Source of the DNA: an uncultured Christensenellaceae bacterium
Lineage (GTDB): Bacteria; Bacillota; Clostridia; Christensenellales; Aristaeellaceae
Assembly (NCBI GenBank): GCA_905234985.1
Contig: CAJOJQ010000028.1
Span: 1 to 34,578, forward strand
Reading direction: 5' to 3'
Length of the DNA: 34,578 nt
The first letter of the stretch is position 1; every line of letters begins with the position of its first letter. The translations under genes were made by a program, and so were the position numbers. Below, in pieces: positions 14,647 through 22,505 of this stretch. The notes under the pieces are model-generated. The model ran no database searches. It had not been told where the DNA came from and saw nothing but the letters and a program-made list of their open reading frames with translations.

Positions 14647-15489
14647 ATGAAATTGAACGTGCGGCTGATTATTTTGGCCGTGGAGCTTCTGATGACCGTT
14701 GGCGGGGCGGTTTCCATCGTGCTGCGCCGCAAAGACAAAACAGTGGGAAAGTTTACGGTGGAAACCCCCAGAGGGTTTGACATTTTCTTCTTTGTGGCGG
14801 GGGTGCTGTTTTCCCTGCCCACCTTCCTTTCCCGGGATCCGACGGCCCCCTTGTTCTGCTTTTTATCCCTGCCTGTGCTGTATGCCGCGCTGCTGGCGGC
14901 CAATCAGCGGATTCGGTGGGATACGGAGGGCTTCTGGTATCGGACGGCGTTCCGGCGGGAAATCCGTTATGACTTTGCGGATGTGCGCCGGATGCGGCCC
15001 GTCGGCACGGGACACGCTGGATCGGATCTGTTCGTGAACGTGGACGGGCGGCGCTTCCTGCTGGATGAATATACGTTCTGGCAGCGCTTCGCCGGCGCGT
15101 ACAACGATTGGCGCACGCGGAATCAATTGCCCACCTGGGATCAGGAGCAGCGGGACCGCTTTCTGGAAAAGTACCGCCGCCACGGGTTCTTCCGGAAAAA
15201 GCTGGACAGGATTCCCCTCGGACGTTTTATGCTTTGGCTGCTCCTTATTTTTTGCATGCTCCTTGGAACCGCCGCTGTTTACGGCATCGTTACCGCAAAG
15301 CAGCCGATCTATGATGTATACGGAGCCGTTGCCCTCGCTGTCTGCGTCTATCTTCCCGGTCGGTATCTGTACGCCGTGGCTCATTTGGATGATAAACCCC
15401 GCCTGATCCGGCGCTATGTTACAGGAAAAATCCTGCCCGACCCGGACAGGCCCAGGCCTGCGAAACGAGTCTATCGGAAAAAGAAATAG
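14647..15489 (+). CDS. Hypothetical four-helix membrane protein with a cytosolic PH-like region
   Basis: A 280-residue membrane protein of no family I can name with certainty. Hydrophobic segments lie near residues 5-25, 45-62, 68-85, 195-215 and 222-242. The region between (about 92-150: IRWDTEGFWYRTAFRRE, FADVRRM, DGRRFLLDEY) has the look of a PH-like bacterial membrane-associated domain that reads membrane state. The C-terminus is very basic (RPRPAKRVYRKKK). It has its own promoter and terminator, so it is probably monocistronic. Confidence 0.78.
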   Translation: MKLNVRLIILAVELLMTVGGAVSIVLRRKDKTVGKFTVETPRGFDIFFFVAGVLFSLPTFLSRDPTAPLFCFLSLPVLYAALLAANQRIRWDTEGFWYRTAFRREIRYDFADVRRMRPVGTGHAGSDLFVNVDGRRFLLDEYTFWQRFAGAYNDWRTRNQLPTWDQEQRDRFLEKYRRHGFFRKKLDRIPLGRFMLWLLLIFCMLLGTAAVYGIVTAKQPIYDVYGAVALAVCVYLPGRYLYAVAHLDDKPRLIRRYVTGKILPDPDRPRPAKRVYRKKK

Positions 15490-15518
15490 GGGCTGCTGCG
15501 AAAGGCAGCCCCTTGTTT
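15489..15518 (+). terminator. Intrinsic terminator
   Basis: GGGGCTGC (15489-15496) pairs with GCAGCCCC (15505-15512), followed by TTGTTT. The hairpin begins within the stop codon of the membrane protein gene. Confidence 0.8.
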
Positions 15519-15590
15519 GATGCAATGCGTTTTAGACCGTTCCTTCCCGGAAGATATTTAGCGGAACAGCCCCCAAGAAAAAGAAAGCTC

Positions 15591-15818
15591 TCAAATACGG
15601 GCAGCGTTCCCCGTAAAGGGATGATTTTTCGCAAAAGCAAGCGCTTCTTCACGAATGGATTCAGGAGATTTCGCGTCAAAATAGGAACGCTGCCATTTTG
15701 TATAATCAAAGCGTTCCCGAATAATTGCCGCAATAAACGCTTCTGCTTCAACTGCTCCCATTTTCTCGGTGAGATATTGCATCCCTTGATTCATCAATTC
15801 CGCAGTGGTCAGCGTCAT
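15591..15818 (-). CDS. Small partner protein of the PIN-domain gene (putative antitoxin)
   Basis: A 75-residue, mostly helical protein (MTLTTAELMNQGMQYLTEK, then FIAAIIRERFDYTKWQRSYF). The ATG at 15818 is preferred because GGAGG lies nine bases upstream; the earlier in-frame ATG (15827) touches that site. It begins one base after the PIN gene's stop and is surely co-transcribed with it. The size, acidic-helical character and pairing with a PIN protein suggest an antitoxin-like partner, but it shows no clear AbrB, RHH or HTH DNA-binding motif. The function is inferred from context only. Confidence 0.7.
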   Translation of the reverse strand: MTLTTAELMNQGMQYLTEKMGAVEAEAFIAAIIRERFDYTKWQRSYFDAKSPESIREEALAFAKNHPFTGNAARI

Positions 15819-15819
15819 T

Positions 15820-16260
15820 TCATTCATCCTCCATTTCTGAGATAAACTCGATGGGGTTTACCATCTTGATGTCGTCTCTCTTGTGCTTTAGCAGGCGAAT
15901 ATCCGTTGAGATAAAATAACTGCACCCAGAGAGAATCGCGGATTCCACATGGCATGCGTCCTTATACTTCACTCCCGCGCGGATCAATTCGGTAGCCTTT
16001 TCTTCCACATCTTGAAGACGGTTCGTGTCAACATAGTATTGGGCGTTCTCGCTAATAAAATCGAGAATCGCATTGCGCCGCATTTCAAAAGGATTCTGTC
16101 CGCATTCATAGCGCAGCATATAGGATGCGGCAAGCTCCAGCTTTTTCTGACGAACGAGCGCCTGAATGTGAAGCTTTGCCTGCGTCTCCAACGATACTTT
16201 GAGCTGTGATTGGTCGTCATAGGGACGATTGTAGCAGCACATATCAAGGTAAACTTTCAA
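15820..16260 (-). CDS. PIN-domain protein (VapC-like ribonuclease toxin)
   Basis: A 146-residue PIN-domain protein, by family a metal-dependent RNase. The start is inferred as TTG at 16260, seven bases after GGAGGTGG, giving LKVYLDMCCYNRPYDD; the longer frame upstream (to 16404) has no ribosome binding site and poor coding quality. Acidic residues of the PIN active site can be placed: Asp in VYLDMCCYNRP, Glu in LRYECGQNP, Asp in YKDACHVESAI, and Asp in YFISTDIRLLK. This MCCYNRP-type N-terminus is common in clostridial PIN proteins. The toxin-like gene precedes its small partner, the reverse of standard vapBC order. Confidence 0.85.
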   Translation of the reverse strand: MKVYLDMCCYNRPYDDQSQLKVSLETQAKLHIQALVRQKKLELAASYMLRYECGQNPFEMRRNAILDFISENAQYYVDTNRLQDVEEKATELIRAGVKYKDACHVESAILSGCSYFISTDIRLLKHKRDDIKMVNPIEFISEMEDE

Positions 16261-16448
16261 AGTATCCACCTCCAAACGTCTCCTTGATGTATCCTGATTA
16301 TAGCACAAAAAGCGAAGCAAAGCAACGAAAGACTTTTGGGTAAACCGCATGAAAAAGACCACCGTACCTGCAGCGTGGGGGAGCTGATAAAGGCATAGAA
16401 ACAACGCAACACGGGAATGCTTTCACACAAAACCGTCCCCGCAAAACG

Positions 16449-16491
16449 ACGAAACAGCGCCTCTTCCGCGCGGGAAAAGGCGCTGTTTCGT
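16449..16491 (-). terminator. Terminator of the zinc-uptake operon
   Basis: A perfect 14-bp stem, ACGAAACAGCGCCT (16449-16462) with AGGCGCTGTTTCGT (16478-16491), just after the lipoprotein stop. On the minus strand the tail reads CGTTTTGC. The stem is strong although the T-tract is short. Confidence 0.8.
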
Positions 16492-16501
16492 TTCTGTCCG
16501 C

Positions 16502-17254
16502 TTAGTCCAGCACCGTCAGGGTAGAGCTTGACAGTGCGCCGCCGGCCACGGTGCCGGTGAGCAGCACGGTGGTGCCGATGGCGGGCACGGTTTCTTTGGC
16601 GGTGAAGGAGGTCTGCCAGGAGCCGTCGTAGTAGGGGTCCTGCAGGAGCGTAGGGGAACAGACGCGGGCATAGGCGGAGAAGGTTTTGCCCTCGAAGACT
16701 TCCGGGAAATAATAAATGTTCAGTACCTGCACCCGCTCCAGGGTGTCGCTGAGGGTGTACATGTCCAGCTCCTGGCCGCCGCCGGTATAGCGGCTTTGGA
16801 CGGTGATTTCGGGATTCGTGAGCCAATAGCCGTCCAAAGCGTCTTCGGAAGCGCCGAAAGTGCCTTTGACGCTCACCAGCGATCCGCTGGCGGGCAGATT
16901 CTTGGGGTCGTCGATCTTGATTTCCCACTGCCAGTCGCAGCAGCGGGTTTTATCCAGATAGCCCCACACGTAATAGCGCGTCATCTCGCTGAACGCGTCG
17001 TAAATCACGCCGAACACGCCCTGCTTGGTGAACTCCTGGCCCGCGTACTGGTCACCGGTCTGGTTATAGAAAATATTCTGGTACAGCAGATATTCCGCTT
17101 GGTTCAGCACCACGGGCACTTCAGCGGACGTGGGCACGCCGTTTTGGCCGCCGCTGTCCGCGCTGGCTTTTTCACCGCTTCCGCAGCCCGCACACAGGAT
17201 CACCGCCGCCAGCAGCAGGGCCGCCAGCAAAAGCCGCTTGTCTTTTCCGTTCAT
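16502..17254 (-). CDS. Lipoprotein of the zinc-uptake operon
   Basis: A 250-residue secreted lipoprotein. The start at 17254 (AAAGG upstream) gives a signal peptide with lipobox LCAGC (Cys about 24); the longer frame to 17347 lies inside the permease gene. After a Ser/Gly linker, two beta-rich regions are visible: about 70-130 (VFGVIYDAFSEM, ending SLVSVKGTF) and about 165-245 (KTFSAYARVC, ending TVLLTGTVAGG), each resembling an OB-like barrel. The function is unknown. It begins four bases after the ZnuB stop, so it may help capture metal or organise the transporter on the outer face (inference). Confidence 0.82.
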   Translation of the reverse strand: MNGKDKRLLLAALLLAAVILCAGCGSGEKASADSGGQNGVPTSAEVPVVLNQAEYLLYQNIFYNQTGDQYAGQEFTKQGVFGVIYDAFSEMTRYYVWGYLDKTRCCDWQWEIKIDDPKNLPASGSLVSVKGTFGASEDALDGYWLTNPEITVQSRYTGGGQELDMYTLSDTLERVQVLNIYYFPEVFEGKTFSAYARVCSPTLLQDPYYDGSWQTSFTAKETVPAIGTTVLLTGTVAGGALSSSTLTVLD

Positions 17255-17258
17255 GGTT

Positions 17259-18185
17259 TCACGCCTTTCTTGCGCCCACGCCCAGCCGGGCCAGGATGCT
17301 GAATATGAGAAACGCCGCAATATCCGCCGCCACGATGGTGGAGCCAACGGGCGTTCCGGCCAAAATGGAAATCAGCATGCCCAGCAGCGCGCAGCTGACG
17401 GACAGCGCCGCCGAGCAGATCGTAACGCCCTTGAAGCTGCGGAACACGCGCATGGCGGAAATGGCGGGGAAAATGATCAGAGCGGAAATCAGCAGGGAGC
17501 CGACCAGATTCATGGCCAGCACGATGATCACGGCGATCACCACGGCGATCAGCAGGTTGTAGGCTTCCACGCGGGTGCCCGCGGCACGGGCGAAATCCTC
17601 GTCGAAGGTGACGGCGAAGATCCGGTTGTAAAACAGAATGAAAATCACCATCACCGCCACGGACAGCCCCACGCACAGCCACACCTCCGTCACCGTAAGC
17701 GTGAGGATGGAGGTGGAGCCGAACAGGGAGGTACACACGTCGCTGCTCACGTTGGAGGACTTGGGGAACAGGTTCAGCAGCATGTAGCCCATAGCCAGCG
17801 CCCCCACGGAGATCATGGCGATGGCCGCGTCGCCCTTGATGCGGGTGTTCTGGCCGGTGCGCAGCAGCAGGATGGCGCACAGGACGGTGACGGGCAGGAT
17901 AAATACCATGTCGTTGTCGATGATGAATTGAAGCACGCCCGCCAGCCCCGTTTCAAAGCCCGAACCGCCCAGATGCCCCTTCAATTCCTTGAGTACCGGC
18001 CCCAGCACCCCCGCCACAGCCATGGCTCCGAAGGCCACGTGGGAAAGGCCGTCGCCAATGAAGGAAAAGCGCTTGAGTACCAGCGTCACCCCTAACAGGG
18101 AGGAACACAGGGCAATCAGCGTGCCCACGATCAGGGCATACTGCACGAAGGGAAAGCGCAGATACATTGTAAGCTGATCAATCAT
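17259..18185 (-). CDS. znuB: Zinc ABC transporter permease (ZnuB-like)
   Basis: A 308-residue ABC-3 family permease with about eight transmembrane helices, which carries Zn2+ (or Mn2+) across the membrane with ZnuC and ZnuA. Family landmarks are IALCSSLLGVTLVLKRFSF and GDGLSHVAFGAMAVAG near the N-terminus, and LVGSLLISALIIFPAISAMR in the second half. It overlaps the ATPase gene by four bases and is followed closely by the lipoprotein gene. Confidence 0.93.
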   Translation of the reverse strand: MIDQLTMYLRFPFVQYALIVGTLIALCSSLLGVTLVLKRFSFIGDGLSHVAFGAMAVAGVLGPVLKELKGHLGGSGFETGLAGVLQFIIDNDMVFILPVTVLCAILLLRTGQNTRIKGDAAIAMISVGALAMGYMLLNLFPKSSNVSSDVCTSLFGSTSILTLTVTEVWLCVGLSVAVMVIFILFYNRIFAVTFDEDFARAAGTRVEAYNLLIAVVIAVIIVLAMNLVGSLLISALIIFPAISAMRVFRSFKGVTICSAALSVSCALLGMLISILAGTPVGSTIVAADIAAFLIFSILARLGVGARKA

Positions 18186-18895
18186 TGGGCCTGCCCCCCT
18201 TTCGCGGCCAGGAAGCGCCGGGCCAAATCGCTGTTCAGATACTCCTCGGTGGGGCCGAAAAACACGTCATGGCCGATGTGCAGGATGTGGGAAGCGTAGC
18301 GCACGGCGGAGGCGATATCATGGGAAATCATGATGACGGTCACCTTGTCCTGCCGGTTCAGCTTTTCGATCAGCTGATACAGCTCCAGCGTCACCTTGGG
18401 ATCCAGGCCGGTCAGCGGCTCGTCCAGCAAAAGCAGCTTCCGGGTGGCGCACAGGGCGCGAGCCAGCAGGACGCGCTGCTGCTGCCCGCCGGACAGCTCC
18501 CGGTAGCAGCGCCGGGCAAATTGGGTCACGTTCATTTTTTCCATGTTTTCCCGGGCCAGAGCCTTATCCGCTTTGCTGTAAAAAGGCCGCCTGCCCGCCC
18601 GGGCCTGACAGCCGGACAGCACGATTTCCCACACCGTGGCGGGGAAATCCTTCTGCACCGCCGTTTGCTGGGGCAGGTAGCCGATCGCGCTGTTTTTAAG
18701 CCCCTCGCCGAATTCGATGCTGCCCGCCAAGGGCTTTTGCAGGCCCAAAATGGTTTTCATCAGGGTGGATTTGCCCGATCCGTTTTCCCCCACGATACAC
18801 AGATAGTCCCCGGCGGAAACGGAAAAATTCAGGCCGGTCAGGATGGCGTGTCCCTCGTAGCCCAGGCTTAAATCCCTGCATGTCAGCTGCGCCAT
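18182..18895 (-). CDS. znuC: Zinc ABC transporter ATP-binding protein (ZnuC-like)
   Basis: A 237-residue ATPase with complete motifs: Walker A GENGSGKST, Q-loop at YLPQQTAV, signature LSGGQQQR, Walker B KLLLLDEP and switch His in ISHDIASA. It powers uptake through ZnuB. The gene lies 72 bases after znuA, separated from it by a hairpin, and overlaps znuB. Confidence 0.95.
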   Translation of the reverse strand: MAQLTCRDLSLGYEGHAILTGLNFSVSAGDYLCIVGENGSGKSTLMKTILGLQKPLAGSIEFGEGLKNSAIGYLPQQTAVQKDFPATVWEIVLSGCQARAGRRPFYSKADKALARENMEKMNVTQFARRCYRELSGGQQQRVLLARALCATRKLLLLDEPLTGLDPKVTLELYQLIEKLNRQDKVTVIMISHDIASAVRYASHILHIGHDVFFGPTEEYLNSDLARRFLAAKGGQAQ

Positions 18896-18926
18896 AAAAC
18901 GCTCATGCTCCTTTACAGACGGAATA

Positions 18927-18957
18927 CCGCCGGAGACCGTTTCCGATCTCCGGGCGG
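18927..18957 (-). other. Intercistronic hairpin between znuA and znuC
   Basis: CCGCCGGAGA (18927-18936) pairs with TCTCCGGGCGG (18947-18957) with one bulged base. It has no T-tract. It would protect the upstream znuA message from 3' decay or reduce readthrough, which suits a binding protein needed in excess (inference). Confidence 0.6.
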
Positions 18958-18967
18958 CAGTTTTTGA

Positions 18968-19975
18968 TCAGTTCAGCGCTTCTTTCAGCACTTCCAAATT
19001 ATTTTCCATGATGGAAAGATAGGTCACGCCCGTCTTTACATCCTGGGCGGTGACGCTCTGCATGGAATCCGGCGCCAAAATCTTCTGGTTTTTCGCCTTG
19101 GTGGCCTGCACCACGGTTTCGGCGATGCGGGACTTGGGATGCTCGATGGTCATCACGGCGGGCAGGCCAAGCTCGTCCATCTTCGCTGCCAGGAACACGA
19201 TGGTCTGGAAGCTGGCTTCGCTCTCGGCGGAGCAGCCGGAGAAAGCGGCGTAATAGGTCAAACCGTAATCATCCGCCAGATAGCGGAAGGGGAAGCGGTC
19301 GCCAAAGAGCAGGGTATCATAGGCGGAAGCGGCCACCGCTTCGGCATAGGCCTGATCCAGGGCGGACAGCTTTTCCGTGTAAGCGGCGGCGTTGGCTTCA
19401 TACAGGGCGGCGCTGTCCGGGTCGATTTCGCAAAGCGCGTCCGCGATCACCTGGCACAGGGCCTGGGCATTGCGCAGGGAAAGCCACACGTGTTCGTCCA
19501 TTTCCACTTCTTCATGCTCGTGGTCATGGTCGTGGTCTTCATGGTCGTGATCCTCGTCTTCATGCTCATGGTCATGCTCATGTTCCATACCTTCCACCAG
19601 TTCCTCGGCCTTGGCCTGGTCGCCCAAGGCTTCCACCAGGTTCACGGTGCGCATGTCGGGGTTCATGGCGGTGACCAGCACGTCCTCGATCCATTCGTCG
19701 CTTTCCCCGCCCACAAAAATGAACAGGTCGGCGGTGGAGACTTTCAGGATGTCCGCGGCGGTGGGCTGGAAGCTGTGCAGATCCGCGCCGGAATCCAGCA
19801 GCAGGGTCAGGTCGATCTTGTCCGTGTTTTCGCCGGCGATTTCCCGCACCCAATCGTAAATGGGGAAGATGGTGGCGACCACGCTGATCTTTTTATTTTC
19901 CGCCAGGACGGCGCAGGGAAACGCGGAAACGGTGAACAGCAGCAAAGCCAGAACGGCGGCAAATAACTTTTTCAT
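18968..19975 (-). CDS. znuA: Zinc ABC transporter substrate-binding protein (ZnuA-like)
   Basis: A 335-residue cluster A-I binding protein. The start at 19975, behind GGAGG, gives a signal peptide (cleavage near CAVLAEN, about residue 25); no lipobox is evident. Metal ligands expected in the family are His67 (DLHSFQPT) and His162 (DEHVW). The third ligand position, usually His, appears to be Asp in LFGDRFPFRYL. A loop at about 131-158 is extremely His/Asp/Glu-rich (EHEHDHEHEDEDHDHEDH), typical of zinc rather than manganese proteins. It may act as a zinc sensor or chelating tether. A terminator-like hairpin lies upstream of the gene. Confidence 0.94.
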   Translation of the reverse strand: MKKLFAAVLALLLFTVSAFPCAVLAENKKISVVATIFPIYDWVREIAGENTDKIDLTLLLDSGADLHSFQPTAADILKVSTADLFIFVGGESDEWIEDVLVTAMNPDMRTVNLVEALGDQAKAEELVEGMEHEHDHEHEDEDHDHEDHDHDHEHEEVEMDEHVWLSLRNAQALCQVIADALCEIDPDSAALYEANAAAYTEKLSALDQAYAEAVAASAYDTLLFGDRFPFRYLADDYGLTYYAAFSGCSAESEASFQTIVFLAAKMDELGLPAVMTIEHPKSRIAETVVQATKAKNQKILAPDSMQSVTAQDVKTGVTYLSIMENNLEVLKEALN

Positions 19976-20014
19976 GGGATGTATCCTCCAAGCTCTTTTT
20001 TTCGGAAAACCGGA

Positions 20015-20079
20015 ATAAAAAAATACAAGGCGATTTTGCCGCGGGGGTATAATTTTCCCCTCATGGCGCAAAACTCCTT
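20015..20079 (-). terminator. Internal terminator/attenuator before znuA
   Basis: Read on the minus strand, AAGGAGTTTTGCGCC (20079-20065) pairs imperfectly with GGCAAAATCGCCTT (20040-20027), an inner GGGG/CCCC pair extends the stem, and TTGTATTTTTTTATT follows. It would stop part of the transcription from the promoter upstream of the small membrane protein. No clear separate znuA promoter was seen. Confidence 0.65.
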
Positions 20080-20094
20080 GCAATACGGTTTTCC

Positions 20095-20394
20095 TTAATC
20101 GTTGAGCCGGACTTTCCAGCAAACCAGCGTGCCGAAGGCAGGCAGACGGGCGGCTTTCAGGGCATAAATCGCCCGCGGCAGCGGCAGCAGGCAGGCGGCA
20201 AACAGCAAAAGGAAGGCGAAACGGGCCGCAGCCCGCAGCAGGGCTACGGTTTTGGCGATGGATTCGCAGATTTCGCACGCTTCGCCGGAGCAGGCATGCC
20301 CCTCCTCCAGCACGATGAAAGCGGAAGAAACGGTTAGCGTCAAAAGCAGACCGATACACAGCAGCAGCGCAGCTAAACGCTTCCGGTCACGCAT
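20095..20394 (-). CDS. Small membrane protein with an H-x-C-x4-C-x2-C loop
   Basis: A 99-residue protein. The start was chosen at 20394, nine bases after AAGGAGGA. One hydrophobic helix lies at about 6-27 and a second at about 57-77. Between them is a short loop, EGHACSGEACEIC, whose His and three Cys could bind a metal. By the positive-inside rule, the basic N-terminus suggests that the loop faces outside. It is the first gene of the znu operon, directly after its promoter, so a role in zinc capture, sensing or delivery is plausible but unproven. Confidence 0.75.
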   Translation of the reverse strand: MRDRKRLAALLLCIGLLLTLTVSSAFIVLEEGHACSGEACEICESIAKTVALLRAAARFAFLLLFAACLLPLPRAIYALKAARLPAFGTLVCWKVRLND

Positions 20395-20436
20395 AGATCC
20401 GTTTCCTCCTTCCGTCATTTCCTGAAAACCGCTTTC

Positions 20437-20464
20437 ATTGTACCCACGGAACGCGGTTTGTCAA
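20437..20464 (-). promoter_or_regulatory. Promoter of the zinc-uptake operon
   Basis: On the minus strand, a perfect TTGACA (20464-20459), a 16-base spacer and TACAAT (20442-20437). A/T-rich, partly palindromic DNA just upstream (about 20460-20482, containing AATACGTTATT on the plus strand) could hold a Zur/Fur-type operator, but I cannot define one with confidence. Confidence 0.8.
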
Positions 20465-20530
20465 TACGTTATTTGTTATGAAATTGTAAAAACCGGCGGG
20501 AGATACAGAGAGAAAACAGCTCGTTTCCCT

Positions 20531-21271
20531 TTATTCTGCGAGTATCTGTTCCCGGAAAGCGTCGATTTCCGCCCGGGGGATATGCAGGGCGCCCGTCAGG
20601 AAATTTTTGCCCATGGCGTCCCAGGCGGCGCGGAGGTAGCGCTCGTCGGCCACATAAGCCCGGTACACGCTGCGGGCGAAGACCTCGCCCCGGAGGGGCA
20701 GCAGGCGTTCGTATACGCCCCGGGCGCGAAGCAAACTGGTGCGGTTGGTTTCCAAATAATCCCGCATGATGGCGTCCCGATTCACGCCCAGGGCTTCCAG
20801 CACCAGGGCGGCGGTCATGCCGCAGCGGTCCTTGCCCTCGGTGCAGTGCCAAAGGATGGCCCCCTGGCTGTAATCCCAGGTAAAAATCTGATGCAAGGCC
20901 CGGGCGAAGCCCGCCTGGGTTTCGGGGCGGGTGACCATGAGGCGATAAAGAAAGGCCATATCGGGGAATTCTTTTTCCTCCGCGCCCTTTTCATGGGTGA
21001 TGCCTGCCCGGAGATCGTCGATCACCGGAATGGCGAAGTAATCGAAGCCCTCGGCGTGATCGGGCTTTTCCAGGCGCTCCTGATCGGTGCGCAGATCCAG
21101 CACGGCGGCAAGCCCTGCTTCGCTGCGAAGAAACTGCAAATCCTCCTCCGAAGCGCCGCCCAAATGGGCGGAGCGGATGAGACGCCGGGGCCGGATGGTC
21201 CGTCCGTCCGCCGTGCGCATCCCGCCCAAATCGCGGATGTTGCGAATGGTCGTCAGCAGCATGGGCTTCAT
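20531..21271 (-). CDS. Tyrosine/serine protein phosphatase (Y_phosphatase3)
   Basis: A 246-residue dual-specificity-like phosphatase. The active-site loop HCTEGKDRCG contains Cys143 and Arg149. N-terminal landmarks are NIRDLGGMRTADG and LIRSAHLGG, and the Asp in VLDLRTDQE is the conserved family block. The start at 21271 lies behind GGAGGGGG; the earlier in-frame ATG lies upstream of that site. It is 17 bases downstream of rlmI. Some family members act on phosphoinositides as well as phosphoproteins; the substrate here is unknown. Confidence 0.9.
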   Translation of the reverse strand: MKPMLLTTIRNIRDLGGMRTADGRTIRPRRLIRSAHLGGASEEDLQFLRSEAGLAAVLDLRTDQERLEKPDHAEGFDYFAIPVIDDLRAGITHEKGAEEKEFPDMAFLYRLMVTRPETQAGFARALHQIFTWDYSQGAILWHCTEGKDRCGMTAALVLEALGVNRDAIMRDYLETNRTSLLRARGVYERLLPLRGEVFARSVYRAYVADERYLRAAWDAMGKNFLTGALHIPRAEIDAFREQILAE

Positions 21272-21288
21272 GGCGTTTCCCCCTCCAA

Positions 21289-22464
21289 TTAATAGCTCTT
21301 GTCCACCCGGAAGATGCCGCATTTCAGGTATTGGGTTTCGGGGGCGGCGGGGAGGATGGGGTGGTCCCGGCCTTGGGTGCGGTATTCCACCTGGAAGAGA
21401 GAAACCCGGGCGTCATGGGCGGCGGAGAGAATCACATCCTTGAACTGTCCCGGCAGCATGTGTTGGCTGCAGGAGCAGGTGACGAGGTAACCGCCGTCCT
21501 TGACCAGCTTCATGCCGCGCAGGTTGATTTCCTTGTAGCCCCGGGCGGCGGCTTCCACAGCGGCGCGGGTCTTGGTGAAGGCGGGGGGGTCCAAAATGAC
21601 CACGTCGTACTGTTCGCCGGAAGCGGACTGCTCTTTGAGGAAGTCAAAGGCGTTGGCGGCCGCGAAGCGCACGTTTTCAAAACCGTTCAGGGCGGCGTTT
21701 TCCCGGGCACAGTCGCAGGCGAAGTCGGAAATGTCCACCCCGGTCACGTCCGCCGCGCCGTACTTGGCGGCGTGGAGGGCGAAGGAACCGGTGTGGGTGA
21801 AGCAGTCCAGCACCCGCGCGCCGCGTACAAAGGGAGCGATGGCGGCGCGGTTTTCCTTCTGATCCAGGAAAAAGCCGGTCTTCTGGCCGTTCTTCACGTC
21901 CACCCAGAACTTGATCCCGTTTTCTTCCATCTGCACCCGATCGGGCACCGTGCCCCGCAGCACGCCGGTCACCTGGGGCAGGCCCTCCAGCTCACGCACG
22001 GGCACGTCGCCCCGCTCGTAAATGCCCTGGGGGTGCATTTCGTCCATAAGCGCGTCGCAGATCATGTCCTTATAGCGCTCCATGCCGAGGCACAGGCACT
22101 GCATCACCAGCACGTCGCCGAAGCTGTCCACGATCACGGCGGGCAGGCCGTCGCTTTCCGCGAAAATCAGGCGGCAGGACTTGAGATCGGCAAACTTCCT
22201 GCGGTAGTCCACCGCCCGGCGCACCCGGCCTCGAATGAAGGCTTCGTCGATGGGTTCCTCCCGGTGGGACAGGACGCGCAGGGCGATTTGGGAGGCGGGA
22301 TTGTAGGCCGCCATGGCTAAGAACCGCCCGTTGCTGGCGGTCACGCGCACGGCGTCCCCCGGCTGGGGGTCGCCTTTCGTCCGGGCAATGTCGCTGCGAA
22401 AAATCCAGGGATGGCCCGTAAACACCCGCTTTTCCTTGCCGGGCAGAAGAATGATGTCCGCCAT
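21289..22464 (-). CDS. rlmI: 23S rRNA methyltransferase, RlmI family
   Basis: A 391-residue SAM-dependent methyltransferase, by family the enzyme making 5-methylcytidine in 23S rRNA (C1962 in E. coli). The N-terminal ~75 residues form a PUA domain (RVFTGHPWIFRSDI, GDAVRVTASNGRFL). The catalytic Rossmann domain has the SAM-binding VLDCFTHTGSFALHAA, the motif IV VILDPPAFTK and a downstream Cys in LVTCSCSQHM. The start is behind AGGAG. It is co-directional with the UPF0175 gene and the phosphatase. Confidence 0.93.
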   Translation of the reverse strand: MADIILLPGKEKRVFTGHPWIFRSDIARTKGDPQPGDAVRVTASNGRFLAMAAYNPASQIALRVLSHREEPIDEAFIRGRVRRAVDYRRKFADLKSCRLIFAESDGLPAVIVDSFGDVLVMQCLCLGMERYKDMICDALMDEMHPQGIYERGDVPVRELEGLPQVTGVLRGTVPDRVQMEENGIKFWVDVKNGQKTGFFLDQKENRAAIAPFVRGARVLDCFTHTGSFALHAAKYGAADVTGVDISDFACDCARENAALNGFENVRFAAANAFDFLKEQSASGEQYDVVILDPPAFTKTRAAVEAAARGYKEINLRGMKLVKDGGYLVTCSCSQHMLPGQFKDVILSAAHDARVSLFQVEYRTQGRDHPILPAAPETQYLKCGIFRVDKSY

Positions 22465-22505
22465 AATGAATCCGCTCCTGTTATTCCTGTTTCGTAATTA
22501 CCCGC

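Noticed and set aside
17130..18095. 321-codon open frame antisense to znuB
   Set aside because: His/Gly/Gln-rich translation with no fold signature; the other strand has a complete ABC-3 permease.
19976..20359. Upstream extension of the znuA frame
   Set aside because: It overlaps the small membrane protein and the internal terminator; the ATG at 19975 gives a proper signal peptide and ribosome binding site.
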